Below, one piece after another: positions 38,408 through 46,602 of a DNA stretch of 64,000 nt; the stretch's first letter is position 1, and every line of letters begins with the position of its first letter. The DNA is taken from positions 310,001 to 374,000 of the forward strand of contig JADKFS010000008.1 of assembly GCA_016717335.1 (NCBI GenBank). The letters run 5' to 3'. The stretch comes from Candidatus Ribeiella danica. Its GTDB lineage: Bacteria; Chloroflexota; Chloroflexia; Chloroflexales; Roseiflexaceae. The notes under the pieces are model-generated. The model saw only the letters and a program-made list of their open reading frames with translations, had not been told where the DNA came from and ran no database searches. The translations under genes and the position numbers were made by a program.

Positions 38408-39682
38408 ATGTTCGACACGACCAAGCGCAAACCTGACTACCCGCTGCTGACGGTGATCGGCATCCTGGTGCCGCTCGGGCTGGTGATGGTCTACAGCGCC
38501 TCGTTCGTAGACGCCTTCACCAACCACGACAACCAGCTGTACTACCTGCTGCGCCAGCTGAGCGGCGCGGCGATCGGCACGGTCGGGCTGCTGGTGGCGC
38601 AGCGGATCGACTACCGGGTCTGGCGGACCTACTCGGTGCAGATGATCGGCGCGACGCTGCTGCTGCTGCTGCTGGTGCTGATGCTGCCGACCAGCATCAC
38701 CGAGGTCAACGGCGCGCGGCAGTGGATCAGGATTGCGGGCTTCAGCATGCAGCCGTCCGAGATCGCCAAGCTGGCGATGGTGGTGTACTTCGCCGACTGG
38801 CTCTCGCGGCGCGGCGCGCGGCTCGGCAACGTCAGCTACGGCCTGGTGCCCTTCGCGGTGATGCTCGGCGTCGTGTGCGGGCTGGTGATGCTGGAGGGCG
38901 ACCTGGGCACGACGATCGTGCTGGTGGTGATCGCCGGCGCGGTCTACTTCACCGCCGGGGCGAACCCGCTGCACATCCTTGGCGCGGCGGCGGTGGCGGG
39001 CGGCGCGTTCTGGGCGATGGTCAAGATCGCGCCCTACCGCCAGAGCCGCATCGCCGCCTGGCTCGACCCGCTCGCCTACTACCAGGACGCCGGGTGGCAG
39101 CCGATGCACGGGCTCTACGCGCTGGGCAGCGGCGGGATCTTCGGCGTCGGGCTGGGCCAGGGCCGCCAGAAGTTCCTGTGGCTCTCGCAGGCCCAGACCG
39201 ACGCGATCTTCGCGGTGATCGGCGAGGAGTTCGGGCTGATCGGCACGCTGTTCGTCGTCGCGTGCTTCCTGATGATCGCCTACCGCGGGATGCGCATCGC
39301 CGCGCGGGCGCCCGAGCCGTTTGCGGCCCTGCTGGCGACCGGGCTGACCGCCTGGCTGGTCTTCCAGGCGCTGATCAATATCGCGGTCGTGACGACGCTG
39401 CTGCCGTTCACCGGCCTCACGCTGCCGTTCGTCAGCTACGGCAGCTCGTCGCTGGTGATGTGTATGGTCGCCGTGGGCATACTGCTGAATATCTCGCGGC
39501 ACACGGTCGACCGGGCGGCCCAGGAGCCCGCCGGGAGATACGAGCGCGCCGGCCGCCGCCCGCCGGTCGCGCTTGGCGAGACGCTGGCGGGATGGTGGCG
39601 CGGCCGGCGACGCGGGCTCGGCGCCGGCCGCCGGCGCGGCGTGACCGGGGCGGGCCGGCGCAGCGTACGCCGGACGCGCTGA
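38408..39682 (+). CDS. Peptidoglycan glycosyltransferase FtsW
   Basis: SEDS-family polymerase, 424 aa, about ten membrane helices, working with the class B PBP at the septum. FtsW/RodA signatures include ARQWIRIAGFSMQPSEIAKLA, GDLGTT and FVSYGSSSLVMCMVAVGILLNISR. The extra C-terminal 55 residues are a strongly basic Arg/Gly-rich cytosolic tail. Placement in the dcw cluster favours FtsW over RodA. ATG with AAAGG five bases upstream. Confidence 0.93.
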   Translation: MFDTTKRKPDYPLLTVIGILVPLGLVMVYSASFVDAFTNHDNQLYYLLRQLSGAAIGTVGLLVAQRIDYRVWRTYSVQMIGATLLLLLLVLMLPTSITEVNGARQWIRIAGFSMQPSEIAKLAMVVYFADWLSRRGARLGNVSYGLVPFAVMLGVVCGLVMLEGDLGTTIVLVVIAGAVYFTAGANPLHILGAAAVAGGAFWAMVKIAPYRQSRIAAWLDPLAYYQDAGWQPMHGLYALGSGGIFGVGLGQGRQKFLWLSQAQTDAIFAVIGEEFGLIGTLFVVACFLMIAYRGMRIAARAPEPFAALLATGLTAWLVFQALINIAVVTTLLPFTGLTLPFVSYGSSSLVMCMVAVGILLNISRHTVDRAAQEPAGRYERAGRRPPVALGETLAGWWRGRRRGLGAGRRRGVTGAGRRSVRRTR

Positions 39683-39893
39683 GGCACTTGTTGGGGGTAG
39701 TCGTTGCATCCGCTGGAGCAGAAAGGTGGCGCTATCGTATCTATAACCCGCACGTGGTTCGCGCCGGAGCATCATTCCAGCGCAACTTCGGTAGGAGCAG
39801 GCGCAATCGACGACAGAGGCGAGCACATACGGCCGGAGCGGCAGACGGCCACAGCGCAAGACTGCATGATCCGGCATCCAGAAGAGGCCTTGC
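39683..39893. other. Spacer between ftsW and the next gene
   Basis: About 210 bases without repeat arms, unlike most gaps here. A small out-of-frame ORF is not convincing. AGAGG before 39894 serves the next gene. Confidence 0.4.
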
Positions 39894-40550
39894 ATGACGA
39901 TCAGTGACGGAACTATCACGATCAATTTTGGCAGCATCATCGTCACTTATGTGATCCTTCTCGGGCTGGCGGGGCTAGGATGGAGCAAAGGCTTTCGCTA
40001 CATGCTCAGCATCGCCATCTTCATCACGATCGCCTACTTGCTGACCGTCCAGGGCGGCAATTTCGTGGTCGGCCTACTCAACCGGTTCTACAGCAATGGG
40101 CCGAAGCTGTTCGCCTTCGCACTCGGCCGCGACCCGGCGACGGTCGAGCCGCTGCCGGCGCTCATCCCTGACAATTTCCAGGCCCCGCTGCTGCTGCGCG
40201 TGCTGGTCTTCGGCGCGCTGCTCGCGGTCGGGATCGGCTACGCCTGGCCTTGGGAGACCACCCTCAAGCCGACCGATAAGGCCCGCCCGCTGCGCATCCT
40301 CGGCCTGCTGACCGGTCTGTACGTCGGCGTGCTGGGGATCAGCGCCATCCGCGAGTTCTGGAGCGCGGCGCCGGAGACGCTCAATCAGCCCAACCTGCTG
40401 ACCACCGCGCTCAACGGCCTGCCCAGCTATCAAGCAATTGTCCCATCGGTGATCGGCGCCTTCTTCGTCCTACTGGTGGTGGTCATTCTGCTGCGATTTG
40501 ACCGCATCTTCCGGCCCGACGCGCCGCCCGCAAGCAGCGGAAAAAAATAA
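39894..40550 (+). CDS. Polytopic membrane protein of the dcw cluster, unknown
   Basis: 218 aa with five or six hydrophobic segments (about residues 14-32, 35-52, 98-120, 133-150, 185-205) and a charged tail. I do not recognise a family. It occupies the place where murG commonly sits, between ftsW and murC, but has no GT-B features. It ends six bases before murC, so it is cotranscribed. AGAGG lies before the ATG. Confidence 0.75.
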   Translation: MTISDGTITINFGSIIVTYVILLGLAGLGWSKGFRYMLSIAIFITIAYLLTVQGGNFVVGLLNRFYSNGPKLFAFALGRDPATVEPLPALIPDNFQAPLLLRVLVFGALLAVGIGYAWPWETTLKPTDKARPLRILGLLTGLYVGVLGISAIREFWSAAPETLNQPNLLTTALNGLPSYQAIVPSVIGAFFVLLVVVILLRFDRIFRPDAPPASSGKK

Positions 40551-40556
40551 CCGGGT

Positions 40557-41966
40557 ATGCACTACCACATTGTCGGCATCGCCGGCGCGGGCATGAGCGC
40601 GATCGCCCACGTCCTGCTCGACCAGGGGTATAGCGTCAGCGGCTCGGATATGCAGCGAAACTCCTTATCCGAGACGCTGGCGGCGCGCGGGGCGCAGGTC
40701 TTTCTGGGGCACGCGGCCGAGCACATCGCGGGGGCCGACGCGCTGGTCGTGACCTCGGCCGCCAGGGGCGACCACCCCGAGATCCAGGCGGCCCGGCAGC
40801 GCGGCATTGCGGTGCTGAAGCGGGCCGACCTGTGGCGCGAGTGGTCGCGGCAGCGCGAGGTGATCGCGGTCGCGGGCACGCACGGGAAAACGACTACGAC
40901 GGCGATGATCGCGCTGATCCTGACGCGAGCCGGGCGCGAGCCCGGCTTCCTGATCGGCGGAGACGCGCCCGACTTCGACCGCAACGCGCGCTGGGGCGCG
41001 GCCGATGCGCCGCTGGTGATCGAGGCCGACGAGTACGACCGCACGTTCCTGGCGCTGACGCCAAAGCTGGCGATCATCACCAACGTCGAGTGGGATCACG
41101 TGGACATCTACCCGACGCCGGCGGACTACGACGAGGCCTTCCGCGCCTTCGCCGGCTCGACGGCGGAGGGCCGCGACCTGATCGTCTGCGGCGACGACCC
41201 CGGCGCGCTGCGGGTGGCCGCGCGGCCCGACGCGCTCCAGTATGGCATAGACGACGCGGTCGCGAGCGACCCGGTCTCGTGCCGACGCGCGCTGCTCGAC
41301 TGGATGGCCGCGAACACGCTCGCCGACGCCACCGGCACGCGCTTCGAGGTCTGGCACTACGACCGGCGCAGCTTCGCGACGCGCGCGCTGGGCCAGTGCC
41401 GGCTGGGGCTGCACGGCGCGCACAATGTGCGCAACGCGCTGGCGGCGCTGGCGGCGGCGACCAGATTGGGCGTGCCGCTGTCTGTAGCATTGGCGGCGCT
41501 GGCGGAGTATCGCGGGGCGCGGCGGCGCTTCGAGCTGAAGGGCGAGGCTGCTGGAGTGACGGTGATCGACGACTACGCGCACCACCCGACCGAGGTCCGC
41601 GCGACGCTCGCGGCGGCGCGCAGCCGCTTCGGCACGCGCAGGATCGTCGTCTACTTCCAGCCGCACACCTACACGCGCACGCGCGCGCTGCTGGAGGAGT
41701 GGGCGACCGCCTTCGGCGACGCCGACGTGGTGCTGATCGGCGACATCTACGCGGCGCGCGAGCGCGACACGCTCGGCATCGACAGCGCGATGCTGGCGCG
41801 GCGGCTGGCCCACCCGCAGGCCCGCGCTGTCGGCGGCATGGAACATGCTGTCGCAGAGCTGCAGAACCTGCTCGAGCCCGGCGATGTGCTGCTGACGCTC
41901 GGCGCGGGCGATGGGCACAAGGTTGGCGAAGCAGCCCTGGCCGCACTCGAGCGCGCGAATGTTTGA
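40557..41966 (+). CDS. UDP-N-acetylmuramate-L-alanine ligase
   Basis: MurC, 469 aa, adds L-Ala to UDP-MurNAc. N-terminal IVGIAGAGMSAIAHVLLDQG, ATP loop GTHGKTTTTAM, EADEYDRTFL and the C-terminal DDYAHHPTEVRATL are all diagnostic. Start ATG six bases after the upstream stop, without a clear ribosome binding site, suggesting coupling. Confidence 0.97.
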   Translation: MHYHIVGIAGAGMSAIAHVLLDQGYSVSGSDMQRNSLSETLAARGAQVFLGHAAEHIAGADALVVTSAARGDHPEIQAARQRGIAVLKRADLWREWSRQREVIAVAGTHGKTTTTAMIALILTRAGREPGFLIGGDAPDFDRNARWGAADAPLVIEADEYDRTFLALTPKLAIITNVEWDHVDIYPTPADYDEAFRAFAGSTAEGRDLIVCGDDPGALRVAARPDALQYGIDDAVASDPVSCRRALLDWMAANTLADATGTRFEVWHYDRRSFATRALGQCRLGLHGAHNVRNALAALAAATRLGVPLSVALAALAEYRGARRRFELKGEAAGVTVIDDYAHHPTEVRATLAAARSRFGTRRIVVYFQPHTYTRTRALLEEWATAFGDADVVLIGDIYAARERDTLGIDSAMLARRLAHPQARAVGGMEHAVAELQNLLEPGDVLLTLGAGDGHKVGEAALAALERANV

Positions 41967-41993
41967 GCGCCGCGGCGTTCTATGGAGCATCGT

Positions 41994-42010
41994 AGCAGAT
42001 CTGCTATGCT
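41994..42010 (+). promoter_or_regulatory. Palindrome and possible -10 before the TPR gene
   Basis: AGCAGATCTGCT (41994-42005) is a perfect 12-bp palindrome overlapping TATGCT (42005-42010). No good -35. Confidence 0.35.
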
Positions 42011-42048
42011 AGGCAAAGCCCGCATCTCTACGCGAAAGAAAGCCAGCC

Positions 42049-43332
42049 GTGATCGACGACGACAACGTAACCTTCCATCGCCGTGTGGCCGAGGGACTGG
42101 TGGCGCGCTATGAGCCGCGCGGCGACCAGGCGCCCGAGGGCTGGCGCGAGGCCCTGGCCTGGCATTGGGAGCAGGCTGGGGCGAATGCCGAAGCGGTGGA
42201 AGCTACGCTTGAGATTGCCGAGGCGCGCCTGACGCGCCTCGATTTCACCTCGGCGCGGCGCTGGGCCGAGCGGGCGCTCACGCTGCTGGAGCGGCTCGCG
42301 CAAGAGCAGCGGCGGATCTACGATCTGCGGGCCTACGCCCTGGCGCTGGCGGTGCTGGAGTTCGGCGGCCAGTACCGCGAGGGCCTCGACTACGCCAGGC
42401 GCATGCTGGCTAGCGCGCAGCCGCGCAACAACCGCGAGGCGACCACGCGGGCCTACCTGGCGATCGGGCGGATGCAGCGCGAGCTGGGCCAGCTCGCCAA
42501 CGCCGAGGTGGTGCTGCAGCAGGCGCGCACCCTGGCGGCCGACGACGAGCTGGGCGATCTGGAGGCCGAGGTCCGGCTGCACCTCGCCAAAGTCCACCAG
42601 ATCCAGGGGCGCCACCTGGAGGCGCTGCAGGAGCTGCAGCTGGCGCAGGAGGAGAGCGAGCAGCACGACGACCGGGTCCGGCTGGCGCGGGTGCTCACCG
42701 GGATCGGCGATATCTACCGGGTACTCGGCTCCAGCCGCGAGTCGATGACGTTCTACACGCGCGCGCTCAGCATCGAGCAGGGCCGCGGCAGCCTGTTCGG
42801 CCAGGCGATCCTGCGCGATAAGCTGGCGCTGGCGCTGCTCAACCAGAACAAGCTGACCGATGCGCTGGCCGACGAGCAGGAGAGCCTGCGGCTGCGCGAG
42901 AGCATCGACGATATCGTCGGGCAGGCGCGCTCCTACAGCGTGCTCGGGACGATCATGCTGCGCCTCGGGCGCTACGACGAGGCCCAGGCGTATCACGAGC
43001 GCGCGCTGGCGATCGAGCAGCAGATCCAGAACCCGCGCGGCCAGGGCATGGCGCTGCTGCACCTTGGCGATACGGCCAGCGCGACCCGCCGCTACGACCG
43101 CGCGCACGAGTACTACGGCCGGGTGCTGGCGCTCACGCGGCGCGACAACGATCAGATCGGCCTGGCGCGCACGCTTGAGCGGATCGGCGACCTGTACTAC
43201 GACGAGGGGCTGCGCGACCGCGCGAACACGCACTGGGTCGAGGCGCTGAAGATCCGCGACGCGCTGCACCATTCGGACGAGGTCGCCGCGCTGCGCGAGC
43301 GCATCCGCGGGGGGCGGCCGCCGCGGCGGTGA
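42049..43332 (+). CDS. TPR-repeat protein inside the dcw cluster
   Basis: 427 aa, soluble, about nine tetratricopeptide repeats (for example LAIGRMQRELGQLANAEVVLQQA and YSVLGTIMLRLGRYDEAQAYHERAL). The N-terminus FHRRVAEGLVARY...LAWHWEQAGANAEAVE resembles the region just before the TPRs of large AAA/LuxR-type or cyclase-linked regulators, so this may be the detached C-terminal part of such a protein. GTG at 42049 with weak GAAAG upstream. Not part of the classic dcw set; a scaffold role is inference. Confidence 0.8.
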   Translation: MIDDDNVTFHRRVAEGLVARYEPRGDQAPEGWREALAWHWEQAGANAEAVEATLEIAEARLTRLDFTSARRWAERALTLLERLAQEQRRIYDLRAYALALAVLEFGGQYREGLDYARRMLASAQPRNNREATTRAYLAIGRMQRELGQLANAEVVLQQARTLAADDELGDLEAEVRLHLAKVHQIQGRHLEALQELQLAQEESEQHDDRVRLARVLTGIGDIYRVLGSSRESMTFYTRALSIEQGRGSLFGQAILRDKLALALLNQNKLTDALADEQESLRLRESIDDIVGQARSYSVLGTIMLRLGRYDEAQAYHERALAIEQQIQNPRGQGMALLHLGDTASATRRYDRAHEYYGRVLALTRRDNDQIGLARTLERIGDLYYDEGLRDRANTHWVEALKIRDALHHSDEVAALRERIRGGRPPRR

Positions 43333-43387
43333 CAGGTGACAAAGTAACGGCGAACGTGATCGATCTGGGCAATATGCGACGTGCGAT

Positions 43388-44329
43388 ATGCGACCTCTAA
43401 TGCTTGAAAACGAGCCGCTGGCGAAGTACACCTCCTGGCGCATCGGCGGCCCCGCGCGCTTCTTCGCGAATGCCGCCACAGTCGAGGAGCTGCAGGAGGC
43501 GCTGCGCTGGGCGAACTCGCGCGCAGTGCCGGTGTTCGTGCTGGGCGGCGGGACGAACGTGCTGGCGCGCGACGCCGGCTTCGACGGGCTGGTGCTGCGC
43601 TACCGGGCCCAGGAGGTGCGGCTGCCGCCCGAGTCCGACCACGGCCGCGTCTGGATCGCCGCCGGCGCGCCGACCGCCGGTACGGTGCGGCGGCTGGCCG
43701 GGCAGGGCTGGGGCGGCCTGCAGTGGGCCGAGGGTCTGCCGGGCACGATCGGCGGCGCGGTGTTCGGCAACGCGGGCTGCTACGGCAGCGACATCGCATC
43801 CGCCCTCGCGCGCGCCTGGCTGCTGGTCGACGGCGAGCTGCAGGAGTGGCCGGTCGAGCGGCTGGGCTATGGCTACCGGACCAGCGCGCTCAAGCGAAAC
43901 GATGAACGCAAAACGATGAACGATGAACAGAGCGAACTCACCCATTCATCGTTCATCGCTCATCCTTCAGCGTTTGGGCCCATCGTGGTCGCGGCCGAGC
44001 TGACGGTCGAGCGGGCCGACCCGCGCGAGCTGGCGGCGCAGATGGAGCGCACCGCCGCCGAGCGCAAGGGCAAGACACCGGTCGGCTCGTCCTGCGGCAG
44101 CGTGTTCAAGAACCCGCCCGGCCAGAGCGCCGGCCGGCTGATCGAGGCGGCCGGGCTGAAGGGCACGCGTGTCGGCGGCGCGGAGATCGCCCAGAAGCAC
44201 GCCAACTATATCGTCAACATCGGCGGCGCGTCCAGCGACGACGTGCTGGCGCTGGCCGAGATCGCGCGCGAGCGGGTGCTGCGCGAGTTTGGGGTCGAGC
44301 TGGAGCTTGAGGTCCAGGTCATAGGCTAA
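43388..44329 (+). CDS. UDP-N-acetylenolpyruvoylglucosamine reductase
   Basis: MurB, 313 aa, FAD enzyme that reduces UDP-GlcNAc-enolpyruvate. YTSWRIGGPARFF, LGGGTNVLARDAGFDG, GLPGTIGGAVFGNAGCYG and SCGSVFKNP (catalytic Ser) are visible. An in-frame repeat insert (43905-43980) lies between GYGYRTSALK and the following beta strand, a surface loop in type II MurB. Start at 43388 or 43400; neither has a ribosome binding site. Confidence 0.96.
   Translation: MRPLMLENEPLAKYTSWRIGGPARFFANAATVEELQEALRWANSRAVPVFVLGGGTNVLARDAGFDGLVLRYRAQEVRLPPESDHGRVWIAAGAPTAGTVRRLAGQGWGGLQWAEGLPGTIGGAVFGNAGCYGSDIASALARAWLLVDGELQEWPVERLGYGYRTSALKRNDERKTMNDEQSELTHSSFIAHPSAFGPIVVAAELTVERADPRELAAQMERTAAERKGKTPVGSSCGSVFKNPPGQSAGRLIEAAGLKGTRVGGAEIAQKHANYIVNIGGASSDDVLALAEIARERVLREFGVELELEVQVIG
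43905..43980 (+). repeat. In-frame repeat insert in murB
   Basis: CGATGAACGCAAAACGATGA left arm and TTCATCGTTCATCGCTCATC right arm. Read as NDERKTMNDEQ...HSSFIAHPSAFGP. Confidence 0.9.
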
Positions 44330-44339
44330 GAGGAGGGCT

Positions 44340-44360
44340 GGGGAGGGCAAAGCCCTCCCC
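44340..44360. other. 9-bp hairpin between murB and ddl
   Basis: GGGGAGGGC (44340-44348) pairs with GCCCTCCCC (44352-44360), loop AAA. It is followed by AAAACCCC, so not a U-run terminator on this strand. Confidence 0.5.
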
Positions 44361-44422
44361 AAAACCCCACCAAAACGTTCGATTTCAGCGCAGCGCGCTA
44401 TAGATAACATTGGAGCATTACC

Positions 44423-45526
44423 GTGGCCAATAAGATCCGCATCGGCGTCCTGTTCGGCGGGCAGTCGGGCGAGCACGAGGTCTCGATCGTCTCGGCGCGC
44501 GCCGTGATGGGCGGGCTGGACCGCGAGAAGTACGAGGTCGTGCCGATCGGGATCACGAAAGACGGGCGCTGGCTGGCTGGGCCGGGGGCGCTGCCCGCGC
44601 TCGAGGCGCAGGCCGACCCGAAGCTATTGCCGGGCGGCAGTCAGCAGCCAGCAGACCGCAGGCAGCAGGCAGCTGCTGACACGCCAGAGACAAGCGAGAT
44701 GCTGCTGCCGACTGCCGACTGGCGGCTGCAGGCCGGCGTCGACGTGGTCTTCCCGGTGCTGCACGGCCCAATGGGCGAGGACGGCACCGTGCAGGGGCTG
44801 CTGGAGCTGGCCGGCGTGCCGTATGTCGGCTGCGGCGTGCTGGCCTCGGCGGTGGGGCTGGATAAGGCGATGACCAAGGCGGCAATCGCGGCGGCCGGGC
44901 TGCCGCAGGTGCCCTGGCTGCTGGTCCGCCGCGCCGACTGGCGCGCCGACCGGGCGGCAGTCGTCGAGCAGGTCGAGGCCGCGCTGCGCTACCCGGTGTT
45001 CGTCAAACCCGCCAACATGGGCAGCAGCGTCGGCATCACCCGCGCGACCGACCGCGCCACGCTCGAGCGCGGGCTGGCCGAGGCGGCCCGCTACGACCGG
45101 CGGATCGTGGTCGAGCAGGGCATCGGCGCGCGCGAGATCGAGGTCAGCGTGCTCGGCAACGACACTGTCGCGGCCAGCGTGCCGGGCGAGATCGTGCCCT
45201 CGAACGAGTGGTACGACTATGAGGCCAAGTATCTCGGCGGCGAGTCGCGCATCGTCATCCCGGCGCCGATCTCGGACGAGCTGGCCCGCCAGGTCCGCGA
45301 GATGGCCATCCGCGCGTTCAAGGCGATCGACGGGACCGGCCTGGCGCGGGTGGACTTCCTGCTAGACCGCGAGAGCGAGCAGCTGTACCTGAACGAGGCC
45401 AACACCATGCCGGGCTTCACGCCGGTGAGCATGTACGCCAAGATGTGGGAGGCCAGCGGGCTGCCCTACGGCGCGCTGCTGGATAGACTGATCGAGCTGG
45501 CGACCGAGCGACATGCCGAACGCTGA
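44423..45526 (+). CDS. D-alanine-D-alanine ligase
   Basis: Ddl, 367 aa, ATP-grasp enzyme supplying D-Ala-D-Ala to MurF. GVLFGGQSGEHEVS, FPVLHGPMGEDGTVQGLLEL, FVKPANMGSSVGI and YLNEANTMPGFTPVSMY are present. GTG start with GGAG eight bases upstream. A Gln/Ala/Asp-rich in-frame stretch encoded by 44634-44728 sits before the ADWRLQAGVDVVF strand and is derived from a CAGCAGTC-type array. Confidence 0.96.
   Translation: MANKIRIGVLFGGQSGEHEVSIVSARAVMGGLDREKYEVVPIGITKDGRWLAGPGALPALEAQADPKLLPGGSQQPADRRQQAAADTPETSEMLLPTADWRLQAGVDVVFPVLHGPMGEDGTVQGLLELAGVPYVGCGVLASAVGLDKAMTKAAIAAAGLPQVPWLLVRRADWRADRAAVVEQVEAALRYPVFVKPANMGSSVGITRATDRATLERGLAEAARYDRRIVVEQGIGAREIEVSVLGNDTVAASVPGEIVPSNEWYDYEAKYLGGESRIVIPAPISDELARQVREMAIRAFKAIDGTGLARVDFLLDRESEQLYLNEANTMPGFTPVSMYAKMWEASGLPYGALLDRLIELATERHAER
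44634..44728 (+). repeat. In-frame repeat insert in ddl
   Basis: GCAGTCAGCAGCCAGCAGAC left units and TGCTGCCGACTGCCGACTGG right units, inverted relative to each other. Confidence 0.8.
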
Positions 45527-45592
45527 ACGTTGAATGCTGAACGTTGAATGTCTCCTGTTCATCGTTCATCTCTCATCGTTCATCCTTACGAA
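45518..45592. repeat. ACGTTGAATG / TTCATCGTTCATC array
   Basis: GAACGCTGAACGTTGAATGC left arm overlapping the ddl end, and GTTCATCGTTCATCTCTCAT right arm just before ftsQ. Confidence 0.85.
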
Positions 45593-45597
45593 GGAAG

Positions 45598-46458
45598 ATG
45601 GATCAATTCGACTACAACCAGCCCAACACCCGCGAGCGGGTCGCCGCGCGGCGCAGAGCGCGGTCGGCGCGCGGCGGATCGACGGTGCGCGCGCGGCCGC
45701 GCCGGGCGGTCGGCGCGTGGCTCGCCAGCGGGCGGCTCGCCAGCCTGCTGCTGCTGATCGCCGCGCTGGGCGGGCTGCTGTATGTCGCCACCGCGCCGCG
45801 CTTCACCGTGCGGCAGGTTGTCGTCGAGGGCGCCCAGGCGATGAGCGAGCAGAAGGTCGCCGAGCTGGCCGGCGCGCAGGGACAATCGATCTGGCTGGTC
45901 GATACCCGGCAGGTGGTCGAGCGACTGCTGGCCAACGCCTACGTCGAGCAGGCCAGCGCGAGCGTGGCGCTGCCCGACCAGCTGACGATTGTGCTGCGCG
46001 AGCGGCGGCCCGAGGTGCGCTGGCAGTCCGGCGGCGCGCTGTACCTGCTCGACGCCACCGGCCGCGTGCTCGACACGGACCAGACCGCGCCGGTCAGCAC
46101 GACGCTGGTGATCGAGGATCGCAGCAACCAGCTGCTGCGCCCCAACGACACGGTCGACCAGGACGCGCTGGCGCTCGGCCGGGTGCTGAGCCTGCGGCTG
46201 CCGACCGAGCTTGGGCTGCGCGCCGCGCACATCGGCTGGAACATCGACACCCGGCTGTTCGTGACGACGGCCGACAACCGGACGATCATCTTCGGCTCAT
46301 CCGACGCGCTCGACTCAAAGCTGGCTGTGCTTGGCACGCTGCTGCGAGACGGCACGGCATTCACAGTGCTCGATCTACGGCCAAGCACGCCGTTCTATCG
46401 AAACGACGCGCCCAGCGCGACAGCGCCCGCGGACGCGACCGAAACACCAACCGAATAA
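45598..46458 (+). CDS. Cell division protein FtsQ
   Basis: 286 aa. Basic cytosolic N-terminus, one membrane helix (SLLLLIAALGGLLYVAT), then a POTRA-type domain (FTVRQVVVEGAQAMSEQKVAELAGAQGQSIWLVD) and the FtsQ/DivIB domain. It bridges FtsL and the FtsA/FtsZ ring. ATG at 45598 with AAGGAAG close upstream. The C-terminus is short and Thr/Ala/Pro-rich. Confidence 0.92.
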   Translation: MDQFDYNQPNTRERVAARRRARSARGGSTVRARPRRAVGAWLASGRLASLLLLIAALGGLLYVATAPRFTVRQVVVEGAQAMSEQKVAELAGAQGQSIWLVDTRQVVERLLANAYVEQASASVALPDQLTIVLRERRPEVRWQSGGALYLLDATGRVLDTDQTAPVSTTLVIEDRSNQLLRPNDTVDQDALALGRVLSLRLPTELGLRAAHIGWNIDTRLFVTTADNRTIIFGSSDALDSKLAVLGTLLRDGTAFTVLDLRPSTPFYRNDAPSATAPADATETPTE

Positions 46459-46590
46459 GGGACTGGGGACTAGGGACTAGGGATTTGAGATTTGGGTCTA
46501 GGGATTTGGGATCTGGAGCTAGAAGACAGCTAGCCCCAAACCCCAAGCCCCAAGCCCCAAGCCCCGAACCTCCAGCCTCAAGCCCCTGGC
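46459..46590. repeat. GGGACTA/CCCCAAG array before ftsA
   Basis: GGGGACTAGGGACTAGGG and GATTTGGG units on the left; CCCCAAACCCCAAGCCCCA units on the right. Same two-armed design, different sequence family. Confidence 0.88.
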
Positions 46591-46602
46591 AGAGGGAACG
46601 CT

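Noticed and set aside
40665..41990. Long minus-strand ORF opposite murC
   Set aside because: Antisense artefact of high GC; murC motifs are intact on the plus strand.
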